A stretch of DNA of 64,000 nt from Hydractinia symbiolongicarpus (taxonomy: Eukaryota > Cnidaria > Hydrozoa > Anthoathecata > Hydractiniidae): NCBI RefSeq assembly GCF_029227915.1, contig NC_079884.1, positions 24,490,001 through 24,554,000 on the forward strand, in the 5' to 3' direction. The notes beneath the pieces are model-generated. The model had not been told where the DNA came from. It saw only the letters and a program-made list of their open reading frames with translations, and did not search any database. Below, one piece after another: positions 48,701 to 59,604 of the stretch; the first letter of the stretch is position 1, and each line of letters starts with the position of its first letter. A program made the position numbers and the translations under genes.

Positions 48701-51700
48701 AATTGTGAAAGGTTAAGAAATTAATATTACATACTCGCATATTTGGATTGGTTGGACTTTCAACAGTGATTGGCATAGCCCTAAAACAATACATCATTAA
48801 AGGAAACATCTTTGCTAACTACAATTTAAAAGTCGATGCTGCAAAAAGAGGCAGCCACTGATATGTGACATTCAAATATCTTCATATTTAACTTTTTTAT
48901 TTAGAACAAATTCTCAGACTGTGGGAATACTGTAAGCTGTTTCAAAAGCGATGTGTCGTGCACATCTTTCAATCAATGTGATGGTATGGCTATGTATTAT
49001 TATAATGCAACAGATAACATGTTTTATATCACTATGGTAACAACTAAAAGATGGGTTGCATTTGCACAAAACACTGCTTCAAATAGATTCGATAGAATGG
49101 TACGTAAATCTTATATGAGAAATTCAGACATAATGATTGTAAGTGAAAATAAAGCAACCAAAATCGCCACATCTTTTTTAGAATGGATTACGTGGTGCTT
49201 ATTGCGTTAATTCCGGATCGTCTGGGCAGATTGGATTCTTACGTGGAATCGGACGTGCGCCACCGCAATGGTTCTTGCAACAACAAGTATATACGTGCAT
49301 ATCTAACCCCTCTGAACTATAAGAACACTTGTATAACTTTCTTAATAAATTGTAGGTATCGGATGCGACCGTTCTGTCGATGACGGTTGAAGGAAGCACT
49401 TTAAAATGCAGGTAAGAAGCAAACTATGCGATTAAGCTGCACCCATGTAAAGCTATGCTCCCATCAGCATTTAAAAGGCATCCAAGGCACATAAAACAAT
49501 TTGAGAATAAAAAAATGGGACATATTTTACTGTGATGCAAAACTTACATACCTAGAATGCGTGATGCTTGCCTAAAACTGATACACCCATAATGGGCGAT
49601 ACTAGCGTAAAACACAAATCTAAGGTATTCTCAAACTCTTTTTACTTTAATATATCGTAATCGAGTACTCCATAACTCCGTCCAGGACCTCATAACACTT
49701 TTCTGTCAAATGGGAAGAGTATAGCAACAATTCTTAGTGTATTATGTACCATAGACATTTCCATGTTATTCTTTTTCCTAATAATTTATCCTAGTTGAAT
49801 TTTAAAGTCTATGCCGCCTACAAATTACTTTAATACCTACTTTATTCGGAGAAACTTCGGAGAATTTCACGTTTTTTTGGACTTTTTCGCGAAACTTTGT
49901 CTCGCGAAACTTTCAAAAATGATCATTAGCGAAAGTTTATCCACTAAAATTTAAAAGAAATTTACTGGTTTTAAAAGTTTTTTCTTGGCACGCCCTCACT
50001 TGGCTCGCTTTCCCGATAAAAAAGAGACAACTGGCGCTGGGAACGAGATTGGAATAAACTTAGAAATAAACAACAGCGATGATGTTTCAAATGTATATGT
50101 ATGGCTTATAACCGAGTTATTGGCAAAAAGGCGATGACGACGATGAGTGGGAGACGGAAGAAGACGAGCCTAGAAATGTTTTGTGATTTTGACGATAAAG
50201 CCAGTTTGTAAATAGAAGTTTTTACATACCATTAGAAAGAAAATTACATCGTTAAAAAACACTTTTTTATCATAAGAAATATAGGCCACTTTTTTATAAG
50301 AACATAAATAATGAAGAATCGCGAAAGTTTATCTAGCCAAAACTTTCTAATTTCAGATTTTGAGCAAGTTTATCTAGCGGAAATTTTTAAATTTGTAGAT
50401 TCGCGAAAACTTATCCAAAAAATTTCGCGAGTTTTTGGACTCGCGAAAGTTTCTCTCGCGAAAGTTTTTCCGAATAAAGTAGTGAGACCTTTTACTAGCA
50501 TAAATAAATCCATACATATATAAAAGCTGCCCTCGCAAGTATTTCTTTTCAAGGTTTGCCTATTCAATCGGCTTTGTTGGACATTAGACTTAAGCTCTTG
50601 AATGAATTGCTGATGCAATCCTGTTCAATAATAGCCTTCAACATTCTTCTCTTTAGGGAAATTTAGTTTTGAGAAGAGCATAATTGTTAGACATGACGGG
50701 ATCTTTGATAAGTTTACGCTTTTTATTTAGTTTTAAAAGACCTGCTAAGATTACTGATGAACAGAGCAAAGTTGTACTGTATGACTTTGATCGCACAGAC
50801 TTAATAAATTACATTGCTCACGGAGATCTTGATTGTAAGTTGGCAGTTGTGTTTAATTGATAAATACTCTGATTTGTTAAAACAGTCAACGCAAAGACAT
50901 TGTGGAAATACATACTATTTTGTCGTTTAAGTTAATGGAATCCCTACTTATCATGGTTTTCCAAATTATGTTATCGGAAATTCACCAGTCGCAAATTGGA
51001 AAGTCAAAACGATTGGTGCAGAAACAGGTACGTCGAAAGTAACTGCTACGTTAAACTTACACTTGCAACTGTGTTTTAAGAGTGATAACATTGTATTATC
51101 ATTATCCATCTACAGTACCGACAACAACAGAAACAACGACGGCAAAAACAATGTCAGTCACAACTCAAATGCCAACAACTGAAAGTACTACCAAGCTTTT
51201 AACAACAGCATTAACGACAACTGCTACGCCCATGCCTTCGATATCTGTGGTAAGTTTGTTATAACAGAACTCAAACGTTTACACAATAGAAACAACTAAT
51301 TAGAAAGAGTAAAAATATCACATACTACCATGTTCGAGTCGAGTGCACATTTTAAAGGTGATATAGGCAGACCTAGTATGCCATTAAAAGAAAGGGGTCT
51401 CGTTTTGTAAAAGAGAACTTATGTAACAACAATAACATGAGTCATAAACAAATGTTTTTAACTCGTTGCAACAAACAAGCCATTCAAAGATATGTAACAT
51501 ACCTCTCCCTGATATCAAACTTTATAATTTAGAACAAATTCACAGACTGTGGGAATACTGTAAGCTGTTTCAAAAATGATGTGTCGTGCACATCTTTCAA
51601 TCAATGTGATGGGATGGCTATGTATTATTATAATGCAACAGACAACATGTTTTATATCACTATGGTCACAACCAAGAGATGGGTTGCCTTTGCACAAAAC

Positions 51701-54700
51701 ACTGCTTCAAATACCCCGAATAGAATGGTAAGATGCGAACACATATATAAACACTTCTAGCTTTTTAAGGCATTCCTGAAATAGGTCATAAGTATAGTGT
51801 GTTCTATTCTTATACTTAGTGTGCTAGTGAAAACTCTTATTTCAGTCTCCAATTATGCTTTTAATGATCTTAATGTTTGCATCATTTTTGCTAGCATTCA
51901 AAACTATTTCAAACAGTTTAAATCGATGTTGATTATTAATGTTGTTTTGCTGATAAAATTGTGCATACTTGTGTTTACCAGTTTGATACACCATTACCCT
52001 CTATATTTTAACAGGTTCCTTTATTATTAAGCCTGAAATTTAGGCTGCACTTGTACGACGATTATGCTTAATTATTTTAGACAGCTTCAGGATGCTTATA
52101 AAGTTATGCTTCTTAAAAAATATATTATCTCTTAGTGTTAGTGGTTTTGTAACATTCAACTTGTAACAACATAACTTTTCCAGTGTATCTTAATACGGAT
52201 GATTTAAAAAACCCTCTTGATGACCATATTTCGAATATTAGGTTAAGAGAATAGCAGTTTTGTAACATTGACAATAAATATTTATAAAATCGGCAATATA
52301 TTAGCTGAAGGTTTACTTTAAACTAGCTTCTTTTGCTCATATAGGACGGTTTGAAAGGAGCTTATTGTGCACGTACTGGTTCACAAGCAGACATGGGCTA
52401 TCTGCTAGGCATTGGCACTCAGCCTCCACTCTTAGTTGCTTCAAATTTGGTATGTAGTGTATTATATAGCATAATGAAAACCAGTATTGCATTTTGCCAT
52501 TTAGTGTTTTAACTGAAGATGAATTAAAGTGGTCGTGCGGAGCCTGATAATTTTCTTTTCTTTTCTTCTAGGTTAATGACGGTGTGTTTTTATCTGCATC
52601 AGTGGAAGGTCCCACTCTGACATGCAGGTTAGTTGCTTGCTTAACTATAAGGACTGTTAAATTTTATTGCTTCTCCAAATGAGATGCATACAGTACCTCA
52701 GATAATAACAAGTCATACTCACCTACCACAGAAAGTAAAAAAATTAATTTCTGCAAACTTCATTAAATGTTGGGAAAAATTAACTTCGCAAGTTTTGCTA
52801 ATTTTATGTTTATACATCTATAACCTTTATATTTTTAGATTCAAGCGACCAGCAAACTTAACTGATCAAATGAGTAGAGTGGTGTTGTTTGATTTTGATA
52901 GAACAGATCTTATAAATATCATTGCTTTTGGAAACAGAGTTTGTAAGTATTTTCTGTTAATTCTAAATGCAACTAGGTGTATAACATTACACGTCCAAAC
53001 ATTTTGCCAGCATCTTTGACCATAATTATTCTTTTAAGCCAGGCAGTCAGGTGACAAGTGTAACAATCTTAAAAGAAAAAAAATGAAGTTTTCAGATTCC
53101 ACCTTAAAAGAAAAAACTTTCTTTAGTATTTTTTTCACTGAATCAGGAATTTACTCAAATATAGTCCGTTAAATGCAAAAAAACATTAGTAATGTAATAT
53201 GAAGTTGGTTTTTAATAGTCTTTAAAATATAATAAGACTATCAGCTTAGATGCATAAGAGAGGAAACTAGAAATACCAAAGAAGATCTTTCCTTCAACCC
53301 CGTTTTACCTGGATTATTTGTTTTGATAAATCACATTTAAGACAGCATTTAAACAAATTAAATAAATAAATAAAAAAAGATGGCGTTGAAACTTCACCCT
53401 TGAGTTATGTTTTCATAAGCAGTTTGCCACTTTACATTCCTTCGTATCACTAAAATATCAAATGAATGAATGAATGAATGAATGAATGAATGAATGAATG
53501 AAATTAATTGTGTACTCTTATAGTTAACAATAAACCTGGTTATCACGGAAGAAATAATTACGTCGTTGGGCAAACACCAGTACAGAATTGGAAAGAAAAA
53601 ATCATTCCTACGAAAAAAAGTAAGACAGATTTTATCAATCCGCACAATCTTTACTACAAATGTTATTCAATATATGTTGCAAAGAAATAATATAGGATAA
53701 TTATTATCTTCGTGACGTCGTTTCTAGCTAGTTTGTAGTAATCTTTGCTTGTATGTTAGGCGTATTAACGACAGTTAGAACAGTTTTGGCGCAAAAAATA
53801 TTAGTTCTCGAAATTTTTACTCTGAATATCCCTTACTTTTGGTTACCAAAAAAAAAATCTATCCTCCCCAAATATTTTTTTGAAGAAAATTACCAACACC
53901 CCCTTCTCAATAAATAAAAATAACAGTTCTTTTTTTGGTTACTCTTAAAAAGTTTGATCAATATTATTTTAAAAAATACTGCAAAGGAAGGGCGGCGTAG
54001 AATGAGTCAGCGGTGTGCCAGAGCAAAAATAAATTAGTATCAGCACGTACTTCTATCAATACCTAACACCATTAAGGCCAATTAATAATGTTGACGAAAT
54101 GTATACACCGAGCAGAGACACGTGTCTCTGTGTTAAGTTCTAAAAATATAGCTTTTTGCAATATTATAGATCCAACATCAAGTTTAAAAATAACGCAAGC
54201 CACAACTACTAAAATCTCACAAGACAGCTCAACAAAAGCAATATCTTCTTCAACATCGAGAATAAATACACAACCAACATCTTTTATGTTGGACATAAAA
54301 TCAAGTCGACTTATAGATCCAACATCAAGTTTAAAAGTAACACAAGCAACAAATACTAAAATCTCACAAGACAGCTCAACAAAAGCAGCATCTTCTCCAA
54401 CAACGAGAATAAATACACAACCAACATCATTTATGTTGGACATAAAATCAAGTCATGTTATAGATCCAACTACTCAAATCCAACAATACAGCAGCAGGAA
54501 GGCAGCATCTTTAGCACCATCGAAAATGAAATCAAAATTCAAACCTACTGCGATTTCAAATATAAAATCAAGTCATATTACACTTATCAGAACAATAAGA
54601 GGAGTATCAACGCAAGAAATTACATCTATTGAACAAACAGCTTCCCTCAGTAAGTCTGAAGTAAGGCAATCAGCAAAAACAAACGAAGGAATGCATACTT

Positions 54701-56018
54701 CAACTACCCAAGTTGACAAAACAACATCGACAAAACATAAAACGTTAAACACTGTAATAAAATCCACACTGTTACCTTCTGTAAATACCATCATCACTAC
54801 ATCAAAACAACGAATAATGGAGTCTCCAGTTCTGCAAACATCGTCCTTGCCTTTTGTTTCGAGTGTGCAACCGTCCACATCAGTGCCGAACACAGTAACT
54901 ATAACCATGAAAACGACAATTACTAAAACAATAACCACAACAATAACAGAATGTAAAGCTGTACCAGATTCTGCTGCAATACGTTTCACTGCACTAGCTG
55001 GAAACACAACTGCAACATCAATTGCAAACATATTTCCAACGTCAGTCGCAAACATATCTGCTAGTCGAAAAGTAGATATGTTTTCGCTTGTTGTTGCAAA
55101 TGATTATATGGACGAATCACCACAGAGATTAACATCATCCAGCGCCGGATCCGAAGGTAACTTCTTTTCTTGTATAAATGTGTTACTACAGATCGCCATT
55201 CAAACACAGTTCTTCCTATCTCCATACCTATATACATAGTTTTTTTATAAACATTTGATTTTTTGCACTTCTCTCAAAATAGTGTTTAGGAAAAACGTCC
55301 GAAAAATTGTTAAGTATTGCTTACCCGGGTAAATAATGTGGACCGAAATGTTTCCTTCCAAATTATTTTGAAATGATGAACACCATTCCAGGACTTTTTG
55401 AGATAAACTGAAAGAGCTCTTGGGTCAAGAATGTTAAAACATGTATAATATACGTGTTTTATGTCATAACTTGCTCTTGCGTGTTGAGAAATGAAATTTA
55501 TTTTACCAAAACGCATAGCCGCAATATTCTCAAGAATTAAATACACAACATCATATTTTTTGAAAGAAAGCGATAGAAAGAAAAGCGAAATACGATTAAA
55601 ATTAAATATACGTGTTTTATGCATAATTGTTTCATTTGAAGTTTAAATGAGATATTCTGCCTTTCTTTTCGATCTACTTTTCCTGTTTAAGGAGGTTTTT
55701 AATTCTTATTGGCCTCTTTAGTGATTGAATGTTTAATGTCAAATTTTCAAGTAGTGACACTGTAAGTTAAAGTTGCAAGACTTTTATCTTTGACCAACTA
55801 TACTTAGAATTAATACACACCATAGAAATTATTTGCCAATTTTCCACCTTTTATTCGCCCTATGGGATTGTTTTAAATTTAATTTTGTATTGTTTATATA
55901 AAAAAGTGTTTATGAAAATTTCGAAGACATTCCTGACACGCTGATTGTTTTTCTAGGTTTATTCATCATGAAGACATTGCTGTTATGTTTACTGTCAACC
56001 GTTCTATGCACATTATAA
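39685..56018 (+). CDS. Multi-DOMON (five-domain) mucin-like surface protein
   Basis: Proposed 33 exons: signal exon 39685-39759, five DOMON cassettes (see entries A-E, 42444-53619), mucin exon about 54170-55156 and terminal exon 55957-56018. All junctions keep frame, giving about 1461 aa with no internal stop. Each domain has six Cys, a strand MFYITMVTTKRWVAFAQ, a Met before the second exon and a YHG His; this is the DOMON type found in ferric-chelate-reductase-like proteins, but without a cytochrome b561 part. Domains are joined by Thr-rich linkers, probably O-glycosylated. The terminal exon gives a short hydrophobic tail (LLLCLLSTVLCTL) after SSAGSEG, a probable GPI signal, although a Lys lies at its start. 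The single-DOMON gene at 657-5855 has the same exon order and a terminal exon of identical length. Domain identity and exon phases are strong; first exon and membrane attachment are inferred. Confidence 0.82.
39760..42443 (+). other. Proposed first intron of the multi-DOMON gene
   Basis: About 2.7 kb without a convincing exon. It contains the SINE at 40281-40540; the rest is AT-rich and unremarkable. Confidence 0.35.
40281..40540 (+). mobile_element. SINE copy related to 22668-22940
   Basis: Head with AGTAGAGCG (A-box-like) and tail with GTAGCTCAAATGGA, CTAGGACCC and CTCTCCTGTGTAAATAATT. The tail blocks occur in the same order in the copy at 22668-22940. The B box is degraded. Confidence 0.5.
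42444..43810 (+). other. DOMON cassette A (exons of the multi-DOMON gene)
   Basis: Exons 42444-42638, 42721-42825, 42895-42950, 43324-43427, 43524-43619 and linker 43731-43810 (26 codons, Thr-rich, ending MPQTSV). Reads SCFKNDVSCTSFNQC, LDRM|NGLRGAYC, LKCR (completed across the phase-2 junction), FDRTDLINYIAHGD, SYHGF. Starts and ends in phase 0. Confidence 0.88.
43924..46474 (+). other. DOMON cassette B
   Basis: Exons 43924-44118, 44200-44304, 44374-44429, 45927-46030, 46140-46235 and linker 46347-46474 (42 codons, with an acidic insert TAETEDTDRP). The donor after the third exon is GTACGA. Intron 3 of the cassette is 1.5 kb because it carries the pogo-like element at 44989-45518. Its exons and introns are nearly the same as those of cassette C. 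Confidence 0.88.
44989..45518. mobile_element. pogo-like MITE (530 bp) in an intron of cassette B
   Basis: Ends CAGTAGCCGTCCGTTAATTC and, inverted, CAGTAGACGTCTGTTAATAC; flanked by TA on both sides (44987-44988, 45519-45520). The interior repeats TTCGAATTA blocks in both directions. The equivalent intron of cassette C has the unoccupied site (TA at 47665-47666, context GGATATTTTT). A TA target with CAGTAG ends is typical of pogo-type Tc1/mariner elements. No ORF. Confidence 0.85.
46588..48636 (+). other. DOMON cassette C
   Basis: Exons 46588-46782, 46865-46969, 47039-47094, 48077-48180, 48291-48386 and linker 48497-48636 (46 codons; the first half is almost pure Thr/Ala). Closest to cassette B throughout, including the roughly 1-kb intron 47095-48076. 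Confidence 0.88.
48905..51249 (+). other. DOMON cassette D
   Basis: Exons 48905-49099, 49182-49286, 49356-49411, 50731-50834, 50932-51027 and linker 51116-51249 (44 codons). The fourth exon is closer to cassette A (PAKITDEQSKVVLYDFDRTD) than to B or C, a sign of exchange between copies. Intron 3 of the cassette carries the MITE at 49836-50483. Confidence 0.87.
49836..50483. mobile_element. MITE with long inverted ends in an intron of cassette D
   Basis: Left end CCTACTTTATTCGGAGAAAC and, inverted at the right, CTACTTTATTCGGAAAAACT. Both ends are followed inward by several TCGCGAAA(C/G)TTT units in opposite orientations. A second MITE-like end (GCTGGGAACGAGATTGG, about 50036) lies inside. No ORF; superfamily not clear. 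Confidence 0.6.
51533..53619 (+). other. DOMON cassette E (last, most diverged)
   Basis: Exons 51533-51727, 52345-52449, 52572-52627, 52839-52942 and 53524-53619. The first exon is nearly the same as in A-D, but exon 2 (DGLKGAYCARTGSQADMGYL) and the later exons are strongly diverged while keeping exact lengths of 105, 56, 104 and 96 nt. The Met (NRM) and His (GYHG) are kept. There is no separate Thr linker; the last exon joins the long mucin exon in phase 1. Confidence 0.85.
53461..53502. repeat. (ATGA)n microsatellite in the last intron of cassette E
   Basis: About ten ATGA units, immediately upstream of the exon at 53524. Confidence 0.95.
54166..54600 (+). repeat. 147-bp coding minisatellite in the mucin exon
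   Basis: ATAGATCCAAC recurs at 54166, 54313 and 54460, exactly 147 bp (49 codons) apart. Units one and two are near-identical (IDPTSSLK, TKISQDSSTKA, INTQPTSFMLDIKSS); the third starts alike and then drifts. The unit is a multiple of three, so copy number can vary without shifting frame. Confidence 0.9.
54170..55156 (+). CDS. Ser/Thr-rich mucin exon of the multi-DOMON gene
   Basis: Encodes about 328 residues rich in Ser, Thr, Lys and Ile with many potential O-glycosylation sites, including TMKTTITKTITTTITE. The acceptor is either ATTATAG before 54170 or AATATAG before 54152; both keep phase. The donor at GAAG|GTAACT (55156) is in phase 1 and joins the terminal exon at 55957. If that donor is skipped, the frame runs on to a stop at 55239, which would give a different C-terminus. 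Confidence 0.75.
55957..56018 (+). CDS. Terminal exon of the multi-DOMON gene (hydrophobic C-terminus)
   Basis: After TTTTTCTAG, phase 1, the exon encodes 19 whole codons (LFIMKTLLLCLLSTVLCTL) then TAA. It has exactly the length, 62 nt, and phase of the last exon of the single-DOMON gene, which likewise encodes a hydrophobic tail. This supports the splice from 55156 and a GPI-anchor signal. Confidence 0.75.
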
Positions 56019-57403
56019 ATCAACGTTGTACTCTATATACTTAAGGGAAATTAACTTTCGAAATAACTAATTTTAATTAAGTCCTAATATTTTACAAAGA
56101 AAGGGCTACATCGTTTCTTAAGGGTTTTTATAGAGAAAACATAGAACAAAACTGCTAAAGTTAAAATCCATATCCTATCAAATAGATCAGAGGATTAAAG
56201 TTAGTGTAAATTGTCTTTCAAAAAAGAAAAAAAAAAGAAACTTCGCAAAATTTAATTTTCGCGAAATTCACGGATAGCCATTTTCCAAATAATTTTCACG
56301 ATAACAAATTTAAGCGAAATTGGCGAAAACTCGGGAAATTCCCGCAAATGAATTCCTTTAAGGTATCATACTCATCTGATAAAACTATCAATAAGTAGCT
56401 TGTGAATAGTAGGCGCGTCGTCCCTACATAGAATCTTACGAAAAGGGTAACGTAGATACGTTTCTAGAAGCTTCATCAACCTCGTGCCCGGGGCATTTTG
56501 TATCTTTTCTGGAATCAGGAAGGTGATACAAGCACATCATGGTTATTTCGAAAATTATTATATTTTGATAGGTGAAGTGTAAGTTATGTTGATAAATTAG
56601 AAATTGCACATTTAATCATTATATTCTCACATTTGTTCCGTTATTTTTTTTGTTATTCCAAGTAAAAAGTTACCACTGTTATTGCAGTAATGTCTTGTTT
56701 TTCTTTTACTACAACAAGCCCCAACGGAGAGTGATTAATTACAACAAGCTCCTGCAGTCATCGTTAGATCATTATTTTTTGGCCTTACTTTAAAATATGC
56801 CTTGTTTGTACTAAGCCTCATTTATGTTGGAGCTTGTGCATTGTGTGGTGTCCTATATATTTTTGTTACAAAATTTCGCACACTGGACAACAAAAGCAAT
56901 TTGCATACGCTGATGACAATACTAATGATTTTTTTTGTCATCTGAATGCCCAACCTCGATCTCAGGGTTCTCTGTCTCTTTTTTTAAACTGGGACGGCAT
57001 GTCCAGCTTTAGGCCAAACTCTTCCAAAAATAATAAAATAATTTTCCGTAAAGCAAAAACGCATGCTGAAAATGATGGTGACGTCAAAATCATAATTTAT
57101 CCACACCTTAATAATGTTTTAGGTCAAATTTGGTCCCGTTGACCTCAAAACGAATCTGCAAATGTAGCATAAAGATTGACCTTCTTTTGATAATCCACTT
57201 CAGTAGCTATATAACCGTTTAATTTATTCAGTTCCCTATGTTACGGCAATCGACAAGGATTTTGCGCAAAGGGGAATGTAAAATCGTTTACTGTATTTGA
57301 GCCACAAAAACCGCGCAAGCACAACCGCTCAACTTTTTTCTGTGTCGGCGGCCCTCAAGTCTACACCTACATGTTTTTAATGTTTAAAGGGATTCAGTCC
57401 GAG
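56019..57403. other. Intergenic downstream of the multi-DOMON gene
   Basis: No gene supported. The open frame 56834-57142 contains the AACCTCGATCTCAGGGTTCTC motif typical of the MITE end seen at 57404, so it is probably repeat-derived. Confidence 0.35.
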
Positions 57404-57495
57404 CCAAACTCGTTCCCAGGGCATTTGCCTTGTTGATCAAGTTGATCGTTTGGTAATAACGGCTAAGGGGCCACACGACCCTGGGAATGAGGTTG
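57404..57495. mobile_element. Very short MITE (about 92 bp)
   Basis: Ends AAACTCGTTCCCAGGG and, inverted, AACCTCATTCCCAGGG. Related single ends occur at about 50036, 56950 and 57680, so this is a family in the region. Superfamily unknown. Confidence 0.55.
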
Positions 57496-59325
57496 AATCC
57501 GAGCACGTTCTTATTTTTTTTTACAAAATCTACGCATCAAAGTTCTCTTATAAACTGATCTATAAGAAACGTGTGTGACCATAGCATTTTAGTGAAAAAA
57601 CAAAATCATTGTAATTGTAGTTCACAAGGATCTTTCCGCGCTTGCAACATACTCAGGAAAGCGAAAGAGGAAACACTGGGAATGAGATTGGATTGATATC
57701 GTATAGGCATCTGGGTAAAAACCGTTTACAATAAAATTTCATTATAAAATTACTAATCAGCCTCTGTGATATGAGTTAAATTAAGGCTGCCTTATCTCAA
57801 ATAGGCCTAAAAAGTTAATATTGCGAACAGGTACTTACTAGCAGATTCGCGAAATGTATGTTTAGGGCAAAAATTAATCGTTGAAGGTATTACCACCAGT
57901 TTTAAGGACTTTTCAAAAGTAGTGAACATCCAAAAAAATCCATACAAAAAAAACAGCGCTTATGTATATGGCAACTCGAATTATAATCTAGGCAATTGCT
58001 TTGATAGGCGCAATTTGAATACTCTATTATATTAAGAATTTATTACACTGCTAAATGCTGAGCAAAAACCATTTCTGTTAGGGATAAACCACACATCTTT
58101 CGCGGTTTTCCATAGATCACAAAAATATTATTTTTCCAAATCAAACAACCGCAAAAAGTTCAATTTAGGCTGTTATCGCCCTCTATAAACGTGAAACGAT
58201 AAAACGACAATTTCAGTGAATTCGTGTTTGTAATATTGGCATTCCGGTCTACCAGGAAATCTCTTGCATTACCAGTCACCGTTGCAGGGGTATCACAGTT
58301 GCAAGTTGCTCTTTTCGGCTAGATTTAAAAACGACGGAGTACCTTCCCATAAAAAATGAATTACCTAGAAATCGTGCAACGGAGTGTAATTCACCGTGTT
58401 AATTTACGCGGAAAGAAATTCTGTGCGTGGTCAAAATAAATGAAGTTTTTATTTATATTGCAGGGTTGTCACACATTGTTACATATTTGAAAAGACTTGA
58501 GAAAAATTCTAAGACAAGTTTGAAATTTATTGGAGACTCAAAAAAAAATTCAACCCTGAAATGTCTGAACCGCGGTGTAAATATCACTAGGCTATAGAGA
58601 GCGAAGCGAATTTTGGATCAACCGAAAGTTTGTTACGCCGAAATTTTTCAAATGATTGATTTTATTTCTTATTTTTGTTTACATTACAAAAAAATAAAAA
58701 TAAAAACAACGAAATATACGAAACTGGATTGTGTTTATTTCAAAAGTAAAATAAAAGTCGGTACAGCTTTTAGTTCTGTTCTACTTTTTTTCTAATTTTT
58801 AGTTTAGCTCAAAACATCCCCATCTTTAATCTTTGTTTACTAGTTCGTTTGCTTCTTATTTTATTATTTCCTTTAATTTCTAATATTTTTGGTTTTTGTA
58901 TTTTTTTGTTCCTTTACAAAAAATCACAGAACAAACAAGATGAATTTCTATAGACAATAACTTGCTTCTTTTCTAATTCATCGTCGTCGAAAACAGAAGC
59001 AACGAATGATTGTCGACTGTCGTCTACTTTTTTACGCGTTCTAATAAAGTTCGATTAATTTGATACTACCGCTTGAATAAAATAGCATACATAGAGGGAA
59101 ATGAATTTTGCGTATCAATTTGCTTTCTTTCTCAGTACCTTTATGTTTTTAATTTTCGATGGTAGTAATTTTCACGCTTGACCTTTTTTCCAAAAAAAAT
59201 TTGCATTTCGCGGATATTATTTTCGCAGATAGCTCGTTTGAGAGTTTTTCGAGGGAATTAAGAACTTTTAGTTAATATTAACTATCTATTTACTTGTTTT
59301 TAAAAAGTTACAAAAATATATTAAA
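57496..59325. other. Intergenic, no gene seen
   Basis: AT-rich, with several TTCGCG-containing patches like the interior of the MITE at 49836. The open frame at 58613-58795 has no coding character. Confidence 0.3.
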
Positions 59326-59466
59326 CTAGTCGTTAGCCCGTGGAAAATCCACGGGTTCGCCCGTCCTTTTTATACCGCATTGCGTGCTTCTCGCTAATTG
59401 CGCAGCTAAGCTACCATTTTGCGTGACAGACAGACAGACAGACGTATACGGGCATTATAATATAGA
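59326..59466 (-). mobile_element. Helitron-like element, clean copy (141 bp)
   Basis: Minus-strand copy of the family at 27624. It starts (right end) TCTATATTATAATGCCCG, ends with hairpin CCCGTGG-ATTTT-CCACGGG, CTAACGA and CTAG, and sits between A and T. Confidence 0.8.
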
Positions 59467-59502
59467 TATACGTTGCATGCTTCTCCATTGGTATACCAGT
59501 TA

Positions 59503-59604
59503 CGTCATCATCATCGTCATCATCATCATCGTCATCATCATCATCATCGTCATCGTCATCGTCATCATCGTCATCATCATCATTATCATCATCATCATCA
59601 TCAC
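59503..59604. repeat. (ATC)n / (GTCATC)n microsatellite
   Basis: About 100 bp of CATCAT and GTCATC units. It creates apparent long open frames (poly-His, poly-Asp, poly-Ile) in several frames, which I do not regard as genes. Confidence 0.95.

Noticed and set aside
42662-49383. Repeated open frames of 63-86 codons (42662-42922, 44210-44401, 46866-47066, 49183-49383) that look like a small gene family
   Set aside because: They run over cassette exons 2 and 3 and the intron between them in the wrong frame. The correct frame gives NGLRGAYC and SDVTVLSM, conserved in the single-DOMON gene.
54072-55055. Minus-strand Val/Ser-rich open frames
   Set aside because: Antisense of the mucin exon; low-complexity Thr codons read as Val/Cys on the other strand.
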